Shown here: positions 9,101 through 15,469 of the stretch, one piece after another
Layout of the letters: the number at the start of each line of letters is the position of its first letter
How positions within the stretch are numbered: the stretch's first letter is position 1
Source of the DNA: a virus
Length of the DNA: 23,106 nt
IMG/VR virus record: IMGVR_UViG_3300030107_000680
Location: 1-23,106 of that record
Strand: one strand, 5' to 3'
Made by a program: the position numbers and the translations under genes
Notes under the pieces: model-generated
The model's database searches: none
What the model was told of the DNA's origin: nothing
Seen by the model: the letters and a program-made list of their open reading frames with translations, nothing else

Positions 9101-9794
9101 ACCTTTAGATGCAGCTAATCGTGCTGTAGGTTTTATGTTTGAGACAGATACAATTAAAGACCCAAGACAGGCTCGTGGTGGCGCTGTATTTACTCAGCAA
9201 GCTACTAAGTATTTTGATAACATACTTGAGGCTTTTATTGACGAAACGGATAACATTACTGGAGAAAAATTAAGAGTAGCAACTCGTGCAGGAGACTTAT
9301 ATGATGCTAATCCATTAGCTCGTATCTTTGGTTTGACTGTGAAAAGAGGCAAGACTGCAGCAGAGCAAGTATACTCTATGGCAGAAATGAAGACATGGAC
9401 TGCAGATAGCAGGACTAAAATGACACAGTATGACAGAGTATTTAACTCAGCTATAGCACCTATACTAGAGGTCAAGATGCAGAAGCTAGTTGAAAGTGAA
9501 AGATTTAAAAAGGCTGATGTAGGTCAACGCAGAGGTATGGTAAAAGATGTAATGGGAAGTGTCCGTAATACTGTAAGAGAACATCTTGATGCTACGTCAG
9601 GCACAGATTTTTTACAAAGACAGAGATACAAGGCATCTACAAAAGGCACAAAAGATCAACAGTTTAAAGCTAAAAAATACATGAAAGATAAGTTTGGAGT
9701 AACAGCTAAATTAGAAAACTTCAGCTATAAAGAATTGCAAATATATAATTCTTACATAGATCACTTAAAATACCTAGACGAAACTAATTTTTAA
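6192..9794 (+). CDS. Large internal virion (injection core) protein, 1200 aa
   Basis: The length, mixed helical composition and last position in the virion cluster fit the huge internal core proteins that podoviruses eject into the cell with DNA (T7 gp16 is 1318 residues). Visible are an Ala/Lys-rich helical region at about 170-260, a Gly-rich hydrophobic stretch near 305-322, a Lys-rich coiled coil at about 348-388, and hydrophobic patches around 580-617 and 843-856 that could contact membrane. No transglycosylase motif was seen inside it. Instead, a separate glucosaminidase gene overlaps its start by four bases (ATGA). A hairpin terminator follows within 10 bases. Assignment is by size, order and composition, not by a recognised domain. 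Confidence 0.65.
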   Translation: MTDTISYEEFKKLYNAGRFSGGKKPKNATTITISEDNFESDIPEGDKLKKKDLYSYKNLNTIRNYMSRSKGVDYKTADPEKVVEDFVDHMRYFNSNSISTAGEVMFVSRGSDEDKYAAKEAYKLYDSLGNVFVNDGFYGAVDGVFDYVYSAVTDPTNYLGAFTAGYGKAAAVGINQSSRALVKKAASNAMLKAARSGATKEIAQKAAKEAGEAMSQKMIANSAKKEAIAKQSEQAAKEAYRIAVSKAASKGADDFIKGEFKKRGKRAVAYTTAYDALFAGVQADAIQNVYLDVGAQDKYNHLETAFSTLLGGVGGGLHYAFGKFESKSGLGAGMQELNAASRAKEQPLKVISNLQDQLKKLKNDKAPKEKIKIIEARIRDLKKKTIGPKILSDSAQKQAEKVMKENLDSWASKVERGTYKLGNDAMPEGMLHEILFGADGKGGLQKIFIDNGIKLKRNTTVSDMATNIIRHMDDDYLQDLSETMYDVSNIHLGDLDGLAVDIGDVMAREISRAGGTLSVMSQFRRAIDGGVVSGNEILTDSLNNKAVRDTLESEFKLAKKAKPFTYGQSLWKRLLVSSPATTAANVMGFGQFYVGQTVSDILSGGMLAVSATLLHGGKRTKEGRELIRQAGVYKQIQAQKMLNLLDPFTTHNAYMDFLNKHKDVKGLLHETIGAAVERSSKRYGIDENNTIIYGKYGVENFAKAAMNITGVRIQDSFTKSTMFMTEMDKYLRLKYEGRTLTDVLKKGDLEVIDDDVIGGALDTTMRSVFSKDYTTDDQALAIVAKRVEQFSNTPGLGTILPFGRFFNNVVATAYQWSPLSFLPAASRIAKGEGIKAKEALSRSMVGTAALGMAMLHSEKQEQKGLAYNEVEVGGGTVVDVRNIFPYSLFLAVGRAANLARKGERVGQENIEDVTQQLAVGQFARDAQFGNDLYNVFDVILNADRSTEAGVSAMLDAIYKSSGGIIAGFARPLDAANRAVGFMFETDTIKDPRQARGGAVFTQQATKYFDNILEAFIDETDNITGEKLRVATRAGDLYDANPLARIFGLTVKRGKTAAEQVYSMAEMKTWTADSRTKMTQYDRVFNSAIAPILEVKMQKLVESERFKKADVGQRRGMVKDVMGSVRNTVREHLDATSGTDFLQRQRYKASTKGTKDQQFKAKKYMKDKFGVTAKLENFSYKELQIYNSYIDHLKYLDETNF

Positions 9795-9802
9795 AAGTAA
9801 AG

Positions 9803-9828
9803 AGGGGCTTCATAGCCCCTTCTTTTTT
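9803..9828. terminator. Intrinsic terminator between convergent gene clusters
   Basis: GGGGCT (9804-9809) pairs with AGCCCC (9814-9819) around a TCAT loop. An added A-T pair lies at the base, and a T-rich run (TTCTTTTTT) follows for plus-strand transcripts. The opposite flank is A-rich on the plus strand, so minus-strand transcripts also end in U-rich sequence, and the hairpin may work both ways. It overlaps the last codons of the 46-residue minus-strand gene. Confidence 0.85.
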
Positions 9829-9950
9829 AGTTCACTTATGAAACGTTCTAGCATAACTATTAGCTCTTTACGCAACTCCTCTGGTTCAGCTTCTTTCTTT
9901 CGTAGATTAAGAAACTTCTTTGCCTCCTCCTCTAAGTTTGCCTCAGACAT
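9810..9950 (-). CDS. Small charged helical protein (46 aa)
   Basis: Reading the minus strand from the ATG at 9950 gives 46 residues, beginning MSEANLEEEAKKF and ending LKKKGL, rich in Glu and Lys and predicted by eye to be one amphipathic helix. It starts 2 bases after the stop of the 42-residue gene, so re-initiation by the same ribosome is likely. Its stop codon lies inside the loop of the convergent terminator. No family recognised. Short length leaves some doubt, but the tight spacing and protein-like composition favour a real gene. Confidence 0.55.
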   Translation of the reverse strand: MSEANLEEEAKKFLNLRKKEAEPEELRKELIVMLERFISELKKKGL

Positions 9951-9952
9951 CT

Positions 9953-10081
9953 TTACGGTAGCATAGACTTAAAGTACTCCACTACATGCTCTGATACCAT
10001 CTGCTTTCCAGTTTCATAAGTGGGTTCAACTACATTCTCTATAACACCTACACCTATTATAAATGCAAAAACTTCTATCAT
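9953..10081 (-). CDS. Small hypothetical protein (42 aa)
   Basis: The ATG at 10081 is preceded by TAAAGGAGTAAGTCT, a strong ribosome-binding sequence that overlaps the stop codon of the reductase gene. The product starts MIEVFAFIIGVGVIE, a short hydrophobic segment, followed by a polar part ending VEYFKSMLP. The hydrophobic part (about 14 residues) is short for a membrane helix. Function unknown. The excellent start signal and a 12-base gap to the upstream stop support expression as the penultimate gene of the operon. Confidence 0.6.
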   Translation of the reverse strand: MIEVFAFIIGVGVIENVVEPTYETGKQMVSEHVVEYFKSMLP

Positions 10082-10093
10082 AGACTTACTCCT

Positions 10094-11992
10094 TTATGTT
10101 ATGTCTACTACTTCACACACATCACCAGAGCAAGCCATAGTTTGCATTGCTAAAGTGTTGTCTTCTTGCTCATACTCAGATAGCTTAGACCAATCTATTC
10201 TCTCTGGCATGAGTGACTTTAATGTTTCATAATCTTGTTGACTACAATCTTGATAAGGCGCTTGTTGATATATATGATCTGAGTGAGGCAAGAAAGACAC
10301 TCCTGACATTTCATCAAAGTATTTGTACACAAATGCACCTACCTCCATCCACTCTTCATCTTGTACTGTGATAGTTACACTAGGCTTGTGCTCACAAAAA
10401 TGACGCTGGTATATTAACCACATTTCTAGTTGCTCTATAGCTGTCATATCATTCCTAGTTATTGCACCGTTAGGTGACTTAATAGGAAAGCTAAACACGG
10501 TGGTAGTATCACCTTTCATAACGCAAGGTTCGTTAGGTATACCTTGATCTATCATAAACTTGGTGAGGGGATCTTTGTTATCACCACGTACAGTACGGAC
10601 ATAATATGGAGAGTGACGAGCATGTATGCCACTTGCAGAGTCAACCAGTTGGGAGACTGTTCCAGACGGTTTGACGCAGCTAATTGCAGCAGAGGGCGGT
10701 ATGTTAAGACGACTAGCAAGTTCAGTGTTAGTAGAAATGGCGACATTCTTTAGGTGCTCCAGTGTTTTATCTAAGCCTTTATTCTTAGGTGTCATTAAAC
10801 GATTGTCCATTATGCCTGTCAGTGACACACCAAGCAATCGTTCTTCTTCTGTATTGTTTTGCCACACCTTACGCAGGTAGGGGAACTTAGTGTAGGCTGA
10901 CTGTATTGTTCCAAGAATAGTTGCAATGCGGACTTTTCGTTCAAGATCATCAACAGTGTCTGTGGCACGTACCACAACTTCCGTAAGATTGCAAAACTGA
11001 TACGGCCTAAGTATAATTTCACTGCAAGGATTAGTGCCAAAGTCATAGTTAGGATCACGCCTGTCTGCTTTAGCAGCTTGTTTCTTAGATGCTTCACGAT
11101 TAAATACTCCTCTCTCTCCTGACTTACTTTCAACTAACGCAAGCCACTCACGCATAAACGTTTCCATATCAGGCTTTTCTGTGTAGCATACAGAGTTATT
11201 AGCTAACGCACGATGCGCTGCTGAAGCCCACCATTTCCCTGACTTAGCGTGTCGCATACGATCATCACTTAGGTTGGACAAAGATATCATTGCACTACGC
11301 CTGACACCACCTACAACTACGATCTGCCCTATAAAGCACATAAGATCGTGGCACTCTATACTGGATAGCTTACGCCCTTGTGCGTTCTTGAATGTCTGCA
11401 CAGCAAAGTTAAACAGTTCTACTAAAGGCGCTGGGCCTGACGCTCTACCGCCAAACGTTTTAAGTCTTGCACCTGCAGGACGAACTTTAGTTACATCCCA
11501 TTTAGCAATCTCACCAGCCCAAAGGAGTGCCAACAATTGCCTAAACGACTTAGCCCATCCCTCCTTGCTGTCCTTTACAACGATAGTGGTATCGCTCTCG
11601 AAGAGAGTAGGGATTTCAGGGAGCTTACTGATGTATTGCCTCTCGACACTGAAACCGACACCAGTACCACAGAGCAAGATAAACATAGCCTCATCAAAGG
11701 ACTTAGGGTCATCTACGGTTAGATAACTACAGTTATACCCTGCAGTATTGTCACGCTCTAACGCTGGGCCAGCAGTCATCATGGCTCTCATGGATGGCAT
11801 GACTTCTAAGTTAAGTATAGCATCACGTATGTTGTTTACATAGGTGTCGTTGCCTAGCTTTGGACGTATTACGTTGTCCATGTATCGCTCTACTGTATCA
11901 CTCCAAGACTCACGCCCCTTACCGTCAAAGTACTTAGCGTATCGTGACTTATGTATAAAGGACTGATAGTCTGTAGGTAAATAGTTATCCAT
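10094..11992 (-). CDS. nrdJ: Adenosylcobalamin-dependent (class II) ribonucleotide reductase
   Basis: This 632-residue enzyme reduces ribonucleotides to deoxyribonucleotides for phage DNA synthesis, using a vitamin B12-derived radical. It resembles the monomeric Lactobacillus leichmannii type (739 residues), though shorter. The key residues are in place: Cys88 in GYNCSYL and Cys334 in FCNLTEVV (redox pair), Cys323 and Glu325 in NPCSEIIL (radical Cys and catalytic Glu), and a C-terminal pair, Cys621 and Cys626 in ACSGDVCEV, that would recharge the active site. ARHSPYYVRTVRG and KPSGTVSQLV are further family signatures. The gene overlaps the MazG-like gene by one base (TAATG). A class II enzyme needs no oxygen and no small subunit, but needs B12 or a precursor from the host. 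Internal minus-strand frames in this stretch are shadows. Confidence 0.92.
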   Translation of the reverse strand: MDNYLPTDYQSFIHKSRYAKYFDGKGRESWSDTVERYMDNVIRPKLGNDTYVNNIRDAILNLEVMPSMRAMMTAGPALERDNTAGYNCSYLTVDDPKSFDEAMFILLCGTGVGFSVERQYISKLPEIPTLFESDTTIVVKDSKEGWAKSFRQLLALLWAGEIAKWDVTKVRPAGARLKTFGGRASGPAPLVELFNFAVQTFKNAQGRKLSSIECHDLMCFIGQIVVVGGVRRSAMISLSNLSDDRMRHAKSGKWWASAAHRALANNSVCYTEKPDMETFMREWLALVESKSGERGVFNREASKKQAAKADRRDPNYDFGTNPCSEIILRPYQFCNLTEVVVRATDTVDDLERKVRIATILGTIQSAYTKFPYLRKVWQNNTEEERLLGVSLTGIMDNRLMTPKNKGLDKTLEHLKNVAISTNTELASRLNIPPSAAISCVKPSGTVSQLVDSASGIHARHSPYYVRTVRGDNKDPLTKFMIDQGIPNEPCVMKGDTTTVFSFPIKSPNGAITRNDMTAIEQLEMWLIYQRHFCEHKPSVTITVQDEEWMEVGAFVYKYFDEMSGVSFLPHSDHIYQQAPYQDCSQQDYETLKSLMPERIDWSKLSEYEQEDNTLAMQTMACSGDVCEVVDIT

Positions 11993-12354
11993 TATCGTTT
12001 GTCTCCGCTACCTTTTAGTGTGCCTCTTTCTTGTCTATCTTTTAACTTAGCTAAATTATTCTTAGCTACGTCAGACAAGTCTACACTTAGGTCACGGCAT
12101 AGTGCAGCTATGTACCACATACAATCGCCTATCTCGTCAGCTATAGCGTCACGATCAAACTTACCATCCCTCATAATTTTTTTTACTTTATTAGCTACCT
12201 CCCCTGCTTCTGCAGCTAAACCCAGCGCAGGATATATTACTTGGTGTTCATGTTTATATATAGCTGTAGATGCAGCCATCTCTTGATATTCGTTAAGTAG
12301 ATAATCTACATCGTTAAATCTCTTGAACGCATCAATGTCCTCTTTAGTAATCAT
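11992..12354 (-). CDS. MazG-like nucleoside triphosphate pyrophosphohydrolase
   Basis: This 120-residue single-domain protein has the all-alpha NTP pyrophosphohydrolase signature: GLAAEAGEVANKVKK supplies the first metal-binding acidic residues, and DEIGDCMWYIAAL the second ExxD pair. It ends with KGSGDKR, common in phage homologues. Such enzymes hydrolyse (d)NTPs to monophosphates and pyrophosphate. In phages a role in dNTP balance or in lowering alarmone levels has been proposed but is not settled. The start has GGAGAGGTGG upstream, formed by the end of the 57-residue gene one base away, and its stop overlaps the reductase start (TAATG). Pairing with nrdJ supports nucleotide metabolism. Confidence 0.85.
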   Translation of the reverse strand: MITKEDIDAFKRFNDVDYLLNEYQEMAASTAIYKHEHQVIYPALGLAAEAGEVANKVKKIMRDGKFDRDAIADEIGDCMWYIAALCRDLSVDLSDVAKNNLAKLKDRQERGTLKGSGDKR

Positions 12355-12355
12355 G

Positions 12356-12529
12356 TCACCACCTCTCCTTTACATTTAAGTTGTCCAGTTCCACATCGTC
12401 AATATCGTGGAAAGTATTGTGTATTAAGTCGTACACATCATCCTCGTGCGCTTCCTCTACAGAAGAAAATATATTGTTACTATCTTCTACCTTTAATACA
12501 AACGTAACGCTAAACTTTTTCTTAATCAT
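12356..12529 (-). CDS. Small acidic hypothetical protein (57 aa)
   Basis: The frame starts at an ATG that overlaps the stop of the DUF3310 gene (ATGA) and ends one base before the MazG-like start. The product begins MIKKKFSVTFVLKVEDS, with a beta-strand-like pattern, and continues with an acidic stretch (EEAHEDDVYDLI to DIDDVELDN) and VKERW. I have seen similar short DDVxDL/DIDDV proteins in other marine phages, without function. Codon use and both junctions argue for a real gene despite its size. Confidence 0.7.
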   Translation of the reverse strand: MIKKKFSVTFVLKVEDSNNIFSSVEEAHEDDVYDLIHNTFHDIDDVELDNLNVKERW

Positions 12530-12753
12530 TTATGAAACTCCATCCAACGCTTTTCCATTCTTTCTAAGTACCATTTAGCTTTCCTTATATCTTCTAAACC
12601 ATTCTTGTATTCACAACGCCACATATATTTTAATACGTTAGCTGCTTGAGGTGCTATATATCCTGACATGTTTTCTGTCATAGCTTCTATTGCATCTATG
12701 CACTCTATGCCAGCTTGATTATAATGTATAGGTTTGTTTACTGGATCAGTCAT
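12526..12753 (-). CDS. DUF3310 protein (T7 gp1.7-like)
   Basis: This 75-residue protein matches the DUF3310 pattern: KPIHYNQAGIECIDAIEAM near the N-terminus, then NVLKYMWRCEYKNGLEDI and KAKWYLERM. The family includes T7 gp1.7, which was shown to act as a nucleotide kinase for thymidylate and dGMP. Whether this short homologue has the activity is unknown; many marine phage members are just this domain. It overlaps its upstream neighbour by four bases (ATGA) and the next gene likewise, in the nucleotide-metabolism end of the operon, which fits a role in dNTP supply. Confidence 0.85.
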   Translation of the reverse strand: MTDPVNKPIHYNQAGIECIDAIEAMTENMSGYIAPQAANVLKYMWRCEYKNGLEDIRKAKWYLERMEKRWMEFHK

Positions 12754-13094
12754 GCGTTACCTTCTGTTTTAGTCCACCTAGTAAGTCTAAGAACTTTACC
12801 GTCAGTTCCTTCTACCTTTTCATATAGTGGTTTATCTTGTCTTTCAAGGCTTACCAAGTAATCTCTTCTGTCTGCTACAGCTTCATACAGACCTTCATCA
12901 TCTTGAGCCATTGACAAAAACGTACCCATCAATGTAGCTAGATGAACTAAATAAGACATAGTTTCTACGTCTGTTTTATTCATAGCCCCACAAGCCAAGC
13001 CTGTTTCTAATTCACCTGTCCACTCCCCTTTTTCATCGAAGCTTGCAGGTCTTAGAATCATTGCTACTTCATCGTCCTTTACTACGTAAGGCAT
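12750..13094 (-). CDS. Hypothetical protein (114 aa)
   Basis: The product begins MPYVVKDDEVAMILRP and contains a helical middle (ETMSYLVHLATLMGTFLSMA) and a charged C-terminal half ending RLTRWTKTEGNA. No motif or family with a known role is recognised. Similar proteins without function are common in marine podoviruses near endonuclease I and DUF3310 genes. The stop overlaps the DUF3310 start (ATGA), and the start adjoins the endonuclease I stop (TAATG-type one-base overlap), so it is part of the coupled chain. Confidence 0.75.
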   Translation of the reverse strand: MPYVVKDDEVAMILRPASFDEKGEWTGELETGLACGAMNKTDVETMSYLVHLATLMGTFLSMAQDDEGLYEAVADRRDYLVSLERQDKPLYEKVEGTDGKVLRLTRWTKTEGNA

Positions 13095-13537
13095 TACGTT
13101 TTCCTTTTACTACCTTTAAATGCTATAAATTTTTTTCTTGTTGGTCTTCCCTTTTCTTTTAACCAGGCTTCAGGGATAACACGATGCGCCCAAAGAAACT
13201 CATTCTTATCACACCAGTTGTAATACCTTGACTTAGCACCTTTGTACAGCTTTGCCATAGAGTTACTAAACACAAATCGTATGTCCAGTTCAGGGTGTTG
13301 CTTGCGTATTTCCATGTGCTTTCTTCTGTCCTCACTATCAAAGATACCTTTCGTTTCTATTATTATACCGTTGTCCAAAATAAAGTCAGGTGTGTAAGTT
13401 CTGTATCGTAGGTCTTCCCACTCTATCTTTAGAACCTCATACCTGACTCTAGTTTGATTATCTTTTAGGAACGCAGCTACTGTTTTTTCTAGCCCACTGC
13501 GATACCTTCTGGAGTTATGCCGCCTCTTCTGTGACAT
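13094..13537 (-). CDS. Endonuclease I, T7 gp3-type Holliday junction resolvase
   Basis: This 147-residue protein (T7 gp3 has 149) shows the phage endonuclease I pattern: basic N-terminus, RSGLEKTVAAFL with Glu17, YTPDFIL with Asp51, and IIIETKGIFDSEDR with Glu61 and Lys63. These correspond to the metal-binding Glu, Asp, Glu and Lys of T7 gp3, which cuts branched DNA and helps degrade host DNA and clear replication intermediates before packaging. The basic C-terminus (PTRKKFIAFKGSKRK) could bind DNA. The start overlaps the end of the 70-residue gene by 23 bases, and its ribosome-binding sequence is poor, so expression may depend on coupling. Confidence 0.9.
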   Translation of the reverse strand: MSQKRRHNSRRYRSGLEKTVAAFLKDNQTRVRYEVLKIEWEDLRYRTYTPDFILDNGIIIETKGIFDSEDRRKHMEIRKQHPELDIRFVFSNSMAKLYKGAKSRYYNWCDKNEFLWAHRVIPEAWLKEKGRPTRKKFIAFKGSKRKT

Positions 13538-13727
13538 CCTCGTTCTCTGTTAAGGACTTCTTTAAACGAGAAGCCAAGGCATCCCCTACTGCTTTAAGGG
13601 TACTAAGTTCATATGTACGCTGACGCTGTACGTTGGAGTTGTATTGCAACTCAGCTACCATATTGTTTTGATCCTCTGTGAAGTTAGAGGTATCGTATTC
13701 TTTGTCGTCAATAGTTACCATTGTCAT
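13515..13727 (-). CDS. Small hypothetical protein (70 aa)
   Basis: The product begins MTMVTIDDKEYDTSNF and is followed by a polar helical region with an acidic end (ENEDVTEEAA). The MVTIDGKEYD-like start is common to short uncharacterised proteins of marine phages, apparently a beta-hairpin plus a helix. ATGs at 13727 and 13721 are both possible; the first overlaps the upstream stop (ATGA) and has AAGGAG nine bases before it. Function unknown. Confidence 0.75.
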   Translation of the reverse strand: MTMVTIDDKEYDTSNFTEDQNNMVAELQYNSNVQRQRTYELSTLKAVGDALASRLKKSLTENEDVTEEAA

Positions 13728-14584
13728 AAGTGATCACTCCTTAATAAGACATATTCTACTGTTGGTGGTGTTAGCTTTCCACTGTAGACCTTTGAAGGTA
13801 AAGCTCTAAGTGAAGGCCAGCATTTCTTTTTGTGTGAGCAGAAGCTACACGTTTTATTTAACTTGTGATTGCCACTTGTTTTGCCACGATACGTTTCTGG
13901 CACAGGCTCAAAGCAACGCTCAAAGGGTTCATCTTTATCTAAGTAATCATAGGTATCCTCTATCTTTCTTAACACTTCTCTTTTGTCTACCTCAGAAGCT
14001 GACACGTACTTGAAGTCACCGTTGCCTTTGTTGACTACCCACCAGCCACCTACATCTTTACCTGCAGCAGTAGCGTACCCTACAAGCTGTGACACGTAAC
14101 CAAACGAGTCACCTTTGTTTAAGCTGTGGAAGTCTTCAAACTTATTTTGAAATGACCAAGGTGATGCAGACTTTACATCATCTATTTTACCATCAAGTAT
14201 CATGTCGTACTCACCAGATATCTCTGCTTTGTTTGACAGCTTGAGTGTCACGTTATCGTTGTCTTCAAACTCTGTGCCTGATGCTCTGAGCAATCCTTTA
14301 AACACAGCCTCAACTATATCACCTATGATCATGTTAATCTTAAATGATGCAGGTAAAGGTTCTGCGTTCTCAGGTTTGTTCTTATCAAACCATAGCTGAC
14401 ACTTAGGACGCCCTACATTTGACATCCTAACTTTGAACTTTCGTTTTTCAGAGTTAAACTGTTTATGTAAGGCTTCTTTAATATCGTCAGCTACCTTGTC
14501 AATAACCTCCTGTGACATCCCTGCCTTACCATCAATAGATTTTCTCAGGTAAGAATGTACAGACAGTTCAGCAGGGTGTTGCAT
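13724..14584 (-). CDS. Cas4/RecB-like PD-(D/E)XK nuclease with Fe-S cysteines
   Basis: This 286-residue protein has the RecB/Cas4 nuclease layout. GEYDMILDGKIDDVKSA supplies Asp127, Asp136 and Lys138 (the D...DxK core), and QLVGY supplies Gln165 and Tyr169 (QxxxY motif). Four cysteines flank this core: Cys62 in RPKCQLWF, and Cys246, Cys249 and Cys255 in CSFCSHKKKCW. That one-plus-three arrangement is the 4Fe-4S signature of Cas4 and AddB-type nucleases. The likely role is a DNA exonuclease in recombination, end processing or host DNA degradation, standing where T7 has its own exonuclease. There is no CRISPR array or other cas gene here, so a CRISPR role is not implied. It overlaps its neighbours by 1 and 4 bases. 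Confidence 0.85.
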   Translation of the reverse strand: MQHPAELSVHSYLRKSIDGKAGMSQEVIDKVADDIKEALHKQFNSEKRKFKVRMSNVGRPKCQLWFDKNKPENAEPLPASFKINMIIGDIVEAVFKGLLRASGTEFEDNDNVTLKLSNKAEISGEYDMILDGKIDDVKSASPWSFQNKFEDFHSLNKGDSFGYVSQLVGYATAAGKDVGGWWVVNKGNGDFKYVSASEVDKREVLRKIEDTYDYLDKDEPFERCFEPVPETYRGKTSGNHKLNKTCSFCSHKKKCWPSLRALPSKVYSGKLTPPTVEYVLLRSDHL

Positions 14585-15426
14585 TATTCAAAGTCCTCCA
14601 AGTCTACGATATTAGACACGATCTTGGATGACTCCTTGTCAAGCTTTTCTACGTGTGTTTCATCCCATTTGTTTAAGATGTAATCGTTTTGATTCTCAAC
14701 GTAAGAAACAAAGTCTTTTAGCGCATCGTTATCTGCTTCTGTGATAGTAACCATCTCACCTAGTGATGCTTGGATAACTGCATACTTATTGCCGTTAGGC
14801 ATAGCTCTAACGTCACCTCTAAGTTTTATAAGATGTTCTACTGGAAGTATACGTTTAGTTTGTAGCTTCTTTATTATATCGTCAATAGACTTTAAGCTTT
14901 CACGATTTTTTATATCAGCTACAAAAGGAACTTCACTTTCGTATCCTACTACTGGCTCACCACCCTCAACAAAAGGATCAGAGAAATAAGCCATACCCAT
15001 GTAGACTTTAACACGATTAACGCTACGTATAATATCTTTTGTAGCATCAGGTAGACCGTTGAAATCTTTGATGTAGCCTGTAGGTCTACCTAAGTTAAAC
15101 GTACCTAAAGTATCTTTCAAGTCTGCATTTAAATTAGTTGACATTACAGTTTTGTGAAACATGCTGTTTTCACTATCCCACTTCTGCCAGCGTTGTCTTT
15201 GTGTAAAGATACGCAACTCTATTTCACGAGAGTAAAATACCTCTTCATCTTTCTTAATCTTAAATACTGGTGAGTTTGTTACTTTACCGTCAACAGCTTC
15301 TTGAATGACAGTCGATGTAATCCTGTGTAAATTAGAACTACCTCCACTACCTTCTGCAGTGCTGCCAAAACCCATAGCGTCAGCTAGGTTCATGTTGTCT
15401 ACACTAAGTGCAACTTCCATACTCAT
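14584..15426 (-). CDS. Possible single-stranded DNA-binding protein (280 aa)
   Basis: I start the gene at the ATG at 15426, because GAAAGGAAAAAACAAT lies just upstream. The longer frame from 15489 would have to begin inside the polymerase gene without a ribosome-binding sequence. No known fold was recognised with certainty. Visible are Gly/Ser-rich GSTAEGSGGSSN early on, a central part rich in aromatic and basic residues (YSREIELRIFTQRQRWQKW, GRPTGYIKDF), and an acidic C-terminus ending NIVDLEDFE. An acidic aromatic-containing tail and a place between polymerase and exonuclease are typical of phage ssDNA-binding proteins such as T7 gp2.5. This is an inference from position and tail. It could also be a recombination mediator or another replication accessory protein. 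Confidence 0.5.
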   Translation of the reverse strand: MSMEVALSVDNMNLADAMGFGSTAEGSGGSSNLHRITSTVIQEAVDGKVTNSPVFKIKKDEEVFYSREIELRIFTQRQRWQKWDSENSMFHKTVMSTNLNADLKDTLGTFNLGRPTGYIKDFNGLPDATKDIIRSVNRVKVYMGMAYFSDPFVEGGEPVVGYESEVPFVADIKNRESLKSIDDIIKKLQTKRILPVEHLIKLRGDVRAMPNGNKYAVIQASLGEMVTITEADNDALKDFVSYVENQNDYILNKWDETHVEKLDKESSKIVSNIVDLEDFE

Positions 15427-15469
15427 ATTGTTTTTTCCTTTCAACATTAAAAGAGTCTTAGTTATACCA

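Noticed and set aside
10819-11133. Out-of-frame minus-strand ORF inside the reductase gene with a CxxCxK pattern at its end
   Set aside because: It is a shadow of conserved reductase codons; the cysteine pattern is incidental.
13729-13738. 10-base palindrome AGTGATCACT as an operator
   Set aside because: About twenty perfect 10-base palindromes are expected by chance in 23 kb, and this one lies within coding sequence at a gene junction.
13724-14584. A CRISPR-Cas remnant suggested by the Cas4-like protein
   Set aside because: No spaced direct repeats and no other cas gene are visible. Such nucleases are common in phages on their own.
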